The notes beneath the pieces were generated by a model. That model saw only the letters and a list, made by a program, of their open reading frames with translations, made no database searches and was not told where the DNA came from. Positions 20,361 to 26,525 of a DNA stretch of 26,525 nt are shown here, one piece after another; the first letter of the stretch is position 1, and each line of letters starts with the position of its first letter. Origin of the DNA: Clostridia bacterium (lineage in GTDB: Bacteria > Bacillota_E > RBS10-35 > JAJYVN01). Location: contig DAHWHT010000067.1 of NCBI GenBank assembly GCA_027335515.1, positions 1 to 26,525 on the forward strand. Direction: 5' to 3'. Position numbers and translations under genes: made by a program.

Positions 20361-21845
20361 TCACACAGCTGAATGCCCCGGTTCCGCGCCGGTCAGGCTC
20401 AGCCACTCCATCAGCGCAGCCTGCATCTCGGCCTTTGTCGCCTGAGTACCCCGCTCCCCAACAACATTGATGGTCTCCCCTGGGTCCTCGGCAAGGTGGT
20501 AGAGCAACTCTGCGCCATCGCGCTGCCGAACGTACTTCCAGCCGTTTCCGCGCACCATAAAGCTGCCGCCGTCCGGGGCGCCGCGCCGACGTCGTGCTGT
20601 GGACGGCAGCCGCTCACAGAAGGAGTAGGGTGGGGCGTCCACATGACCGCCCCCGCAAAGGTGCGGCAGCAGGCTCCGCCCGTGCAGACCGGTCGGCACG
20701 GGGCGTCCCGCGAGATCAAGCAGCGTCGGCATCAGGTCCACCAAGTTGGTCGCTGCATCGCATTGGCCGACGCGCACCTTTCCAGGCCAGCGCACCAAAA
20801 GTGGCACTCTCACCACCTCTTCGTAGAACGAGCTCGTGCTCTTGGTGATCATCCCGTGCCCGCCCGCCATGTCACCGTGGTCCGATGTGAACACGACAAC
20901 GGTCCGATCGCTCCGACCGGATGCCTCCAAGGCGTCCAGCACGCGGCCCACCAGATCATCGACGAGCCGCACCTTGGCTGCGTACACGCGCAGAAACTCA
21001 CGCGTCCCGTCTTCGCCCAGCAGATCAACGGCCCGCCGCGCCGCATCCGCCTCAAAGCGGGGTTCCCGCACGGACCAGGTCTCGGGTAATGGGATGTCTG
21101 TCGGGCGCAGGGCCTCATAGTAGGGCGACGGCACCACATAAGGGTCATGGGGAAAATTCAGCGAACAAGTCAGCATTCGTGGAGCTGTGCTGGGCTCGCG
21201 CAGCTTCCCGGCGGTGCGCTCGGCCACCTGCACGTCGTAAGTGTCCTCCGGCGCCATCAGTAAGCGTCCCGTCTTGGCCAGAAACTCCCCATGCTGGCCG
21301 AGCCTTCCCACCGCCTCCCGCTCGCGGGCTGCCCGCACAGCTGGAGCGACCTCTACGGGCAACGCCCACCCATACCAGTCCAGCCAATCCGCGCGCGGTC
21401 GTTCCCGGATGCGCGCAAAGTAGGTAGACATCTGCCTACCGTACTCAATGTGCTCCCGGAACATCTGCGGGTAATACCAGAGGTCCTCGTCGGTCAGGTG
21501 CCACTTGCCGGCATGCCACGTCTCATACCCAGAGGTCGCCAGCACGTGCTCGGTGGTTTGGTCTCCGGCCCGGATCCCCTCCTGGTCAGGCGCACTGCGC
21601 ACCGAGGGGTAGTCCCGCCGCATCACGTTGTGGCAGATGCCGTGCCCGTGTGGATACAGGCCCGTGATCAACGAGGCCCGCGAGGGCGAGCACACCGGCC
21701 AGGGACAGGTCGTCTGAGTGAACCGCATGCCTTGGGTGGCGAGGCGATCGATGTGGGGCGTCGACCAGGGAGCCCCGTAGCAGCCGAGAAACTGAGCGTT
21801 CAACTGGTCACACATGATCAGCAGGATGTCCGGGCTTCCCTCCAC
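20361..21845 (-). CDS. Type I sulfatase (formylglycine-dependent)
   Basis: The product has 494 residues and hydrolyses sulfate esters. The maturation motif C-x-P-x-R is present as CSPSRASLITG, with C52 as the residue converted to formylglycine. Metal and sulfate-site residues include D13 (LIMCDQLNAQ), the HAGKWHLTDE segment and FTSDHGDMAGGHGM. No signal peptide is seen, so it should act in the cytosol, probably on imported substrate. The frame runs up to a GTG at 21935, but the GTG at 21845 is preferred: GAGGGGG lies 7 bases upstream and the product then begins, as in most family members, a few residues before the P-D-I-L-L-I strand. No FGE or anaerobic maturase gene is in the window. It lies between the binding proteins and the sugar dehydratase. 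Confidence 0.95.
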   Translation of the reverse strand: MEGSPDILLIMCDQLNAQFLGCYGAPWSTPHIDRLATQGMRFTQTTCPWPVCSPSRASLITGLYPHGHGICHNVMRRDYPSVRSAPDQEGIRAGDQTTEHVLATSGYETWHAGKWHLTDEDLWYYPQMFREHIEYGRQMSTYFARIRERPRADWLDWYGWALPVEVAPAVRAAREREAVGRLGQHGEFLAKTGRLLMAPEDTYDVQVAERTAGKLREPSTAPRMLTCSLNFPHDPYVVPSPYYEALRPTDIPLPETWSVREPRFEADAARRAVDLLGEDGTREFLRVYAAKVRLVDDLVGRVLDALEASGRSDRTVVVFTSDHGDMAGGHGMITKSTSSFYEEVVRVPLLVRWPGKVRVGQCDAATNLVDLMPTLLDLAGRPVPTGLHGRSLLPHLCGGGHVDAPPYSFCERLPSTARRRRGAPDGGSFMVRGNGWKYVRQRDGAELLYHLAEDPGETINVVGERGTQATKAEMQAALMEWLSLTGAEPGHSAV

Positions 21846-22074
21846 GCCGCCGCCCCCTCTTCCCGGTGTAGCCGCCCGCGCGTTGCCCACCCCAACCATG
21901 GTTACCCAGTCGTGGTCGGTTGCCGCACCCCTCACGCCACCGGTAGGCTCACAATGAACATCCGCAACCCATGTGGCCCATCGCCTTTACCGGTATCCCG
22001 GGACGGCGGCGATCGCCGGCCCTCGGCTCGGAAAGGATCTGGTGGCGGCCTTGGCGTGTGATAGCTGTCCCCCC
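21846..22074. other. Gap between the binding-protein gene and the sulfatase
   Basis: The gap belongs to a 280-base space between the binding-protein stop (22126) and the preferred sulfatase start. It has no convincing gene. It contains two ACCGGT sites and a perfect 12-base palindrome CGGCGATCGCCG (22007-22018). The size of the gap suggests the sulfatase may have its own promoter, but I cannot see clear boxes. Confidence 0.4.
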
Positions 22075-22115
22075 CCGAGACCGCAAGAGCGTCCACCCGG
22101 CTCTCGACCTCTCGG
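22075..22115. terminator. Nested stem-loop just past the first binding-protein gene
   Basis: CCGAGA (22075-22080) pairs with TCTCGG (22110-22115), and inside it AGAGC pairs with GCTCT. It begins 10 bases after the stop of the binding-protein gene on the minus strand. A G-run rather than a T-run follows. It may be a 3' stabilising or partial-termination stem, often seen after binding-protein genes to favour their expression over downstream genes. Confidence 0.4.
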
Positions 22116-22125
22116 ACCGCAACCG

Positions 22126-23622
22126 TCACCCTGAGTGAACATCGGCAGACTTTGATCGCGTACCTCCGGATGAGCCCTTCAACCCTGAGGCGAACATCTG
22201 CTGCAGCCGGGTTCGGGACTTCCGGTACGCCTTCTGCTGCATCGCCAGGGAAGGCGGGGTAGCCGGGTGGGCGGCGGCAACCGCCTCCAGGTTGTTCACC
22301 CCCCGGGCCGCCTGGCTGAAGCCACGAGGCACCGACACCTGGCGCGCGAGAATCTGCTGCGCATACGATCCCAGGATTCCGAGCGCTTGTTCGTCTTCGT
22401 AGGTGAACGCCCCGCCGTTGACCGGGACCACACGGTTGTCCTGAAGCGGCACACCGAATACCTCGATGTGCTTGCCGTGCAGCGGCGGAGCCACGGCCCG
22501 CACCTCCGCGGCCCACTGGGCATAAAGCGACTTGAGGGCGGGCGGATACAGAAAGAGGTGCATGAAGGACCGCTGGTACTCGGGTTCCACGCAGATCCAG
22601 CGCAGGAACTCCCAAGCGGCGGCACTCTGCCGCGTGGCGGCGTTGATCCCGTAGAAGTTCTCGTTAGTGAAAGTGTACTGCCCCTGTGGCCAGGTTGGCA
22701 TCGGGTAGAAGTCCCACCGGCCCGCCTGCAGCACCGAGGCGTTCTGCAGGGTCTGGCCCTGCCAGACGATGCCGGAGGCCTGCAGCCCGCCGTTGAACAG
22801 GGCCGGCTGGACCCATCCAGAGTTGACAGCCCGATTGAACAGTAGCCCGTAGAGAAACTCCCCGCAGGCGATGCTCGGCGTGGCGCCCAGCAGGCAGCGG
22901 GCGGGATCCGCCGGGTCGATCAACGCCCCACCCCATCCCTGCAGGTAGAAGCCCATCGGCAGAGGGCCGAGCCACAACGTGCCTCCGTACCGCCGCTGAC
23001 CGGCCGAAGTCATCCCGGCCGTGCGCCGAGCAAAGTCCTCCCACTCCCGGTAAGTCCAGGTCGGGGACGGGTAGGGCACGCCCAGACTGTCCAGCAGGGA
23101 AAGGTTGACCACCATCGCCGCCGTGCCCGTGTACTGAGGCAGGCCGTACAGCCCGTGGCTGCGGCGCACGGCCGCCAGTTGCCTGGTGGCAAAGGCGGTC
23201 AGGTCCACGTTGGAGCCATGGACGAACGGGGTCAAATCCAACAGCAGTTCACCCGCCAACCAGGCGCCGAGGGAGCCGCCACCACCCTGGAGTTGCACCA
23301 CATCCGGCCCCGTGCCCGCGATCATCTCGGCTATGGGGTTGACCGTCGTGCCGTAGAAGCGGAGATCGATGCCGGGATGCGCGCTGCGGAACGGGGCGGT
23401 GGCGTCCCAGACCAACTGGCGGGCGGTCGGCTCGCCCACAAACCAGTTCGAGCCGACCAGCGCCTGAAAGACGAGCACCGTCTTGGTCGAGGCGCGGGTG
23501 GGCAGAGCGGCACGCGATGCACAGCCGACCAGCGGCCCCGCGGCCACGGCTGCGACGCCCAAGCCCCGCAGCCACGCGCGCCGACCGCATGTCCACCCCG
23601 GAACACTCCGTGCCTCACCCAC
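22126..23622 (-). CDS. ABC transporter substrate-binding lipoprotein (carbohydrate type), paralogue 1
   Basis: The product has 498 residues. The signal region has twin arginines (GRRAWLRGLG) before a hydrophobic run and a lipobox PLVGC with C34, so it is a lipoprotein, possibly Tat-exported. The mature part has features of the family 1 sugar-binding proteins, including FRSAHPGIDLRFYG, GTGPDVVQLQGGG, a hydrophobic ALFNGGLQASGIVWQG segment, and AAWEFLRWI near the C-terminus. GTG at 23622 is chosen for the GGGGAGG site about 10 bases upstream; the frame runs on to 23679. It aligns end to end with the neighbouring binding protein. No permease follows; those genes may lie beyond the right edge or elsewhere. 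A promoter-like sequence with a palindrome precedes it. Confidence 0.92.
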   Translation of the reverse strand: MGEARSVPGWTCGRRAWLRGLGVAAVAAGPLVGCASRAALPTRASTKTVLVFQALVGSNWFVGEPTARQLVWDATAPFRSAHPGIDLRFYGTTVNPIAEMIAGTGPDVVQLQGGGGSLGAWLAGELLLDLTPFVHGSNVDLTAFATRQLAAVRRSHGLYGLPQYTGTAAMVVNLSLLDSLGVPYPSPTWTYREWEDFARRTAGMTSAGQRRYGGTLWLGPLPMGFYLQGWGGALIDPADPARCLLGATPSIACGEFLYGLLFNRAVNSGWVQPALFNGGLQASGIVWQGQTLQNASVLQAGRWDFYPMPTWPQGQYTFTNENFYGINAATRQSAAAWEFLRWICVEPEYQRSFMHLFLYPPALKSLYAQWAAEVRAVAPPLHGKHIEVFGVPLQDNRVVPVNGGAFTYEDEQALGILGSYAQQILARQVSVPRGFSQAARGVNNLEAVAAAHPATPPSLAMQQKAYRKSRTRLQQMFASGLKGSSGGTRSKSADVHSG

Positions 23623-23688
23623 GTGCGAACCCACCTCCCCTGGCTGCCTCGGAGCCGTGTCGCGGATCGGCGGCACCACCCATGGCTA

Positions 23689-23701
23689 TGACATTATGTC
23701 A
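23689..23701. promoter_or_regulatory. Palindromic operator candidate
   Basis: TGACAT-T-ATGTCA is a perfect 6-1-6 palindrome. It overlaps the -10 and start-point region of the promoter-like sequence ahead of binding-protein paralogue 1, the usual place for a repressor site. The AT-rich palindrome stands out in this GC-rich DNA. No regulator gene is in the window to name its partner. Confidence 0.5.
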
Positions 23702-23719
23702 AGGTGCGCCCATCAACAA
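23691..23719 (-). promoter_or_regulatory. Promoter-like sequence for binding-protein paralogue 1
   Basis: On the minus strand TTGTTG (plus 23714-23719) and TAATGT (plus 23691-23696) are separated by exactly 17 bases, giving an expected start near 23684, about 60 bases before the GTG. Both boxes match only partly, but the local AT-richness is unusual for this window. Confidence 0.45.
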
Positions 23720-23733
23720 ATGTTCGTGATCCA

Positions 23734-23752
23734 TGTGCGACGCTTTCGCACA
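23734..23752. repeat. Inverted repeat after binding-protein paralogue 2
   Basis: TGTGCGA and TCGCACA are perfect 7-base arms around CGCTT, 11 bases past the stop of paralogue 2. On the minus strand the T-run (TTTTT) comes before the stem, not after it, so it is not a standard terminator. It may be a 3' stem or a second operator upstream of the -35 box of paralogue 1. Confidence 0.45.
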
Positions 23753-23762
23753 AAAATCCAAC

Positions 23763-25229
23763 CTACCCGCCGCTGGGCGCAAACATCCGGGCAAGCCGCC
23801 GCGCCCAGCGGCGACGGACTGCGATCAACGTGGTGCCATCGGGCGACGGATGCCGCTGCGACACCCGTTCCAGGGCATTGACCTGGCCCTGCATCTGCTT
23901 GAGGCCGAGTGTGACATCGACGTGACCGCTGGTAATCGCGTTCAGCCACGTGTTAACGTCGTCGTCGGCCGCCAAGGGCTGGTAGCGATAGAAGACCTGC
24001 GAGTACTCGTAGTCCTGCAACGCCGGGGCGGCGAACCAGTGGATGTCCTTACCCTTCAGCACGGGGGCCGTTCGGACGACCGCCGTCTGCCAGTAGTCCC
24101 AGAGGTTCAGTAGCGCTGGCGTGACCAGGCTGATCTGGATCTGGAACTTCGGCCAACTCATATCCCCCCCGGCCCCAGTTAGCCACTTGAGCAACGTCCA
24201 CGCGGCCACGCGGTGCCTGGCATCGCGGTTCAACATGTACGAGGAGTTGCCACCCCCTGTGGCTCGACGAGCCGGCCAGCGGGGCATCGGCAGGATGTTC
24301 CACTTGAAGTTGTTGCCCAAGATCTGGACGCCGACGTCGAGGATATGGGCACTGTGATACTCGGCGAACACCGCCTTGGCCGATGGGAGGAGTTGTGGGT
24401 TCTGCTGGCCCGGGATCGCAACACCCGAGTGGACCAATCCCACGAAGTAGCCGACAGCCGCACGGCCTTGCGCCGTGTCCATGGTCGCCCGCGTCTGGTC
24501 CGGACTGGCGTAGCTGGCTCCCCAGCCGCGCAGCCAGAAGGGCATCCAGCCGGAACCCCAGTAGAAGGACATCCCCGCCCGATGTGACCCGTCGCGATTC
24601 GTTCCAGAAGCGGCGGTCCAAAGACGAGCGGCCTCAGCTGCCGTCCAACTCGGGTCCGGATAGCTCAACCCCAACTGGTCGAGCATGTCCTGACGGTAGA
24701 AGATGCAGTGGGTCGCGTCGTACGCAGGAAGCCCGTAGAGATGCCCGGCGTAAGTCGCTGCCCGCAGGTGTTCTCTCACCCACAACGTGCGAGGGATGTT
24801 GTCCTGCTGCAGCAGGGCGTCCAGAGGCGCCACGATGCCCGCCTGCTCCATCGTCGGCAGCGAGGCGCAGCACTGCATGAAGATGTCCGCGTAACCCTTC
24901 CCCGCGAGCGTGGCCACGATCTGGGGTTGGGTGTCCCCCCAACCACCAGGGAAGATCACGGCGCGCAGGCCCCGGTGTTGCGCGTTGAAATGCGCATCGA
25001 TGAACTGTTGGAAGATGTGCTGGGTGGTGGGATTCCAGAAGTTGAGCGGAATATTGGTCTGGAAGACCAACGCGATGGCGGTGGAGGCGGTTTGCGGACG
25101 GGCCAAGCCGCGGCCCCTCACTACGCCGCCCATGCATCCCGTGACGGCCCACGAGGTCGCTAGACCAAGGGATGCGGCCGACGCCGCGCGCAGCAGGGCA
25201 CTGCGGGTTACAGACCCCGCGCGCACCAT
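23763..25229 (-). CDS. ABC transporter substrate-binding lipoprotein (carbohydrate type), paralogue 2
   Basis: The product has 488 residues. It starts with a basic region and hydrophobic segment (VTRSALLRAASAASLGLATSW) and a lipobox AVTGC with C32. The mature part resembles family 1 extracellular solute-binding proteins: GYADIFMQCCASLPTMEQAG, LYGLPAYDATHCIFYRQDML and WNILPMPRWPA. It shares many aligned motifs with paralogue 1, such as AAWTLLKWL, LKGKDIHWFAAPALQD and VNALERVSQRHP. ATG at 25229 is chosen because the signal peptide begins there. The open frame continues far upstream into the next gene, which cannot be coding throughout. The ribosome site is poor. It is 260 bases past the arylsulfotransferase-like gene and 141 before paralogue 1. 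Confidence 0.92.
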   Translation of the reverse strand: MVRAGSVTRSALLRAASAASLGLATSWAVTGCMGGVVRGRGLARPQTASTAIALVFQTNIPLNFWNPTTQHIFQQFIDAHFNAQHRGLRAVIFPGGWGDTQPQIVATLAGKGYADIFMQCCASLPTMEQAGIVAPLDALLQQDNIPRTLWVREHLRAATYAGHLYGLPAYDATHCIFYRQDMLDQLGLSYPDPSWTAAEAARLWTAASGTNRDGSHRAGMSFYWGSGWMPFWLRGWGASYASPDQTRATMDTAQGRAAVGYFVGLVHSGVAIPGQQNPQLLPSAKAVFAEYHSAHILDVGVQILGNNFKWNILPMPRWPARRATGGGNSSYMLNRDARHRVAAWTLLKWLTGAGGDMSWPKFQIQISLVTPALLNLWDYWQTAVVRTAPVLKGKDIHWFAAPALQDYEYSQVFYRYQPLAADDDVNTWLNAITSGHVDVTLGLKQMQGQVNALERVSQRHPSPDGTTLIAVRRRWARRLARMFAPSGG

Positions 25230-25388
25230 CGACGAAGGCGGCGGAATCCCCACCCGGGGACCCGGACCGTGCCTCCTCCCCCGGAACAGGATGCCCGGGG
25301 TTCGCGACGTGAGCGGAAGGGACACGGCAACCGCCTCCGTGACACATGCTCCCTTTACTGCCGCTGACTGCCACGTACCGCCACCGGA

Positions 25389-25417
25389 ATAATGCCGACC
25401 CCCGCCCCCCAACGCAA
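25389..25417 (-). promoter_or_regulatory. Weak promoter-like sequence for binding-protein paralogue 2
   Basis: On the minus strand TTGCGT (plus 25412-25417) and CATTAT (plus 25389-25394) are 17 bases apart, about 160 bases before the ATG. The match is modest (three and four of six bases). It lies just past a hairpin that follows the upstream gene, which would suit a new transcription start. Confidence 0.3.
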
Positions 25418-25436
25418 GCATCCCCACGACGGCGGC

Positions 25437-25457
25437 CGCTCCCCGGTCGGTGGAGCG
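25437..25457. terminator. Hairpin past the arylsulfotransferase-like gene
   Basis: CGCTCC and GGAGCG are perfect 6-base arms with a 9-base loop, about 33 bases past the stop of the upstream gene on the minus strand. There is no T-run. It may end or attenuate that transcript before the binding-protein genes. Confidence 0.4.
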
Positions 25458-25489
25458 CCGGTTAGCGCCGAGGCCGGCCCGTTCCCCGC

Positions 25490-26525
25490 CTACTGCCACG
25501 AACGTGCCAGGAAGCCTCGCTGGTAGTAATGCAGGGCGTCCACGAAGGCCTGCGGCCCACGTCGGCCGTCTCTGCCCACGCCGACCGCACCACCGCACGG
25601 GGGTTTGCGAGAAAGCAGCGCCGCGACCTCGTCTTCCGTGTAACGCGTCGCCCGGTAGACATGGCGCCCCTCGTTGCCGGAGTTGGTACCCCAGAACGGG
25701 GAGTAGTAGTCCCACACCACCTCCCCCACCGGTGTCACCTCGAAGATCCGCCCGGCGTCCGATTCACAGATGAGGGTATTGCCGTCCGGCAGCCGCTGCA
25801 CGCCGGAACGGTACGGTGAGAAGAAGCCTTCGGGATTGCGATACTCCCATACCGTAGCGCCCGTCGGCGGGTCGATCTCGCGGACCACGGAATACCCACG
25901 ATATGTACCGTTGTCGAACACGAGGATGTGCCCGTCGGCCAGCATGGTAGGTTGGTGCTGCCCGTCCAACACCCCTGGGCCCCAGGCCCAGACGATCTCC
26001 TGCCGGCCACGGTCGATGACCCCGATCACATCCAGGGAACGACAACTGAACAGTATATTGCCGGCACGGAAGCGGGGGTCGCGCCGCCCTAGCGGCGTAT
26101 CGGGCAACACCTCGATCGTATTGCTATGGGTCCAGTCGCTCTGGCGCAGGATCTCCACCGTGCCGTCAGCACGGCGCATCCCGTAGCGCACGGGCCGCGG
26201 CAGCCCACTGCGCTCCAGCAGTTCCTGCGCATGTTCGCGAAAGGAGAATGTCCACAACACCTGCCCGGCCGAATCGATCTCTAGCACGACGTCGTTCCTG
26301 ATGGCAGCCGGTGCCTCTTCCGGTGCGAAGAAACCCTCCATCGGCGGCTCCTGCCGATGGGTGAGCAGCACCATCCGACCGTCGGGGAGCGTGTGGAAGT
26401 CGTGGTGGTAGGGCCCACGCCACGCCCAGACGCAAGATGCGTCCGGAGCCAGGCGTTTGAGTCCTCCCTCGTCGCCATAGCGATCAGCCAGCAGGTCTCC
26501 GTCCGGAAGCAACTGACAGAGATGC
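25490..26525 (-). CDS. Arylsulfotransferase-like beta-propeller protein (partial, N-terminus off window)
   Basis: The reading frame is open to the right edge, giving about 345 residues of the C-terminal part; codons before the TTG at 26512 (reading H-L-C-Q) look coding, so the true start lies outside. The sequence is a run of beta-propeller blades, with repeated LPDG-type turns (LLPDGDLLA, TLPDGRMVLL, LADGHILVFDNG, LPDGNTLICESDAGRIFEV), as in the arylsulfotransferase/ASST families. Histidines in HHDFHTLPDG and in SDWTHSNTIEVLPD resemble the family's active-site segments, the latter around the sulfate-accepting histidine. A true member transfers sulfate between phenolic esters; remote members may do other chemistry. 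It lies upstream of the binding proteins and sulfatase on the same strand. Confidence 0.8.
   Translation of the reverse strand, partial: HLCQLLPDGDLLADRYGDEGGLKRLAPDASCVWAWRGPYHHDFHTLPDGRMVLLTHRQEPPMEGFFAPEEAPAAIRNDVVLEIDSAGQVLWTFSFREHAQELLERSGLPRPVRYGMRRADGTVEILRQSDWTHSNTIEVLPDTPLGRRDPRFRAGNILFSCRSLDVIGVIDRGRQEIVWAWGPGVLDGQHQPTMLADGHILVFDNGTYRGYSVVREIDPPTGATVWEYRNPEGFFSPYRSGVQRLPDGNTLICESDAGRIFEVTPVGEVVWDYYSPFWGTNSGNEGRHVYRATRYTEDEVAALLSRKPPCGGAVGVGRDGRRGPQAFVDALHYYQRGFLARSWQ

Noticed and set aside
22007..22018. Perfect palindrome CGGCGATCGCCG
   Set aside because: Contains GCGATCGC, which is common by chance or as a repeated motif in GC-rich genomes; a single copy with no promoter context is not enough to call an operator.
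25230..25715. N-terminal extension of the second binding protein up to 25715
   Set aside because: It would overlap the arylsulfotransferase-like gene by over 200 bases and put the signal peptide in the middle of the protein.

Overview
This is a GC-rich bacterial window (about two thirds G+C by eye) with dense protein coding on both strands. I see no rRNA, tRNA, CRISPR array, transposase or integrase. The order pcrA-ligA-gatC-gatA-gatB is familiar from Bacillota. Lipoprotein-type binding proteins and a signal-less peptidoglycan-binding protein with a Thr-Pro tract also suggest a high-GC Gram-positive-like lineage, for example Limnochordia, Symbiobacteria or Thermaerobacter relatives. That placement is inference; Chloroflexota or Actinomycetota cannot be excluded from the sequence alone.

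Region 1 (1-10517, all minus strand) reads right to left. A soluble PAS-type histidine kinase comes first, then a 291-base gap. The housekeeping run follows: PcrA helicase, NAD-dependent DNA ligase LigA and the GatCAB amidotransferase, with very short gaps or overlaps. After gatB, behind a GC-rich hairpin, come a small SARP/BTAD-type activator and the N-terminal part of an ABC exporter that leaves the window at base 1.

Region 2 (10518-15621) is mixed. trpS lies on plus, divergent from the kinase, and ends in a strong hairpin. It faces a tiny minus-strand lipoprotein whose mature chain is almost only Gly, Ala, Ser and Thr. Divergent from that are a HAD phosphatase and an MFS transporter on plus. 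The MFS gene overlaps by 60 bases, tail to tail, a minus-strand protein with three peptidoglycan-binding domains and a (Thr-Pro)n linker.

Region 3 (15622-26525, all minus) looks like one accessory catabolic locus. Read right to left it encodes an arylsulfotransferase-like beta-propeller protein (cut by the window edge), two paralogous lipoprotein sugar-binding proteins, a type I sulfatase, a glucarate-dehydratase-like enolase-superfamily enzyme, a GH38-like alpha-mannosidase and an SDR dehydrogenase. Together these could bind a sulfated glycan or glycoside, desulfate it, cut it, and oxidise or dehydrate the released sugar acid. No permease, regulator or sulfatase-maturation gene is inside the window. 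The most interesting signals are this gene combination, the tandem binding-protein paralogues, and a 6-1-6 palindrome sitting on a promoter-like sequence in front of the second binding protein.
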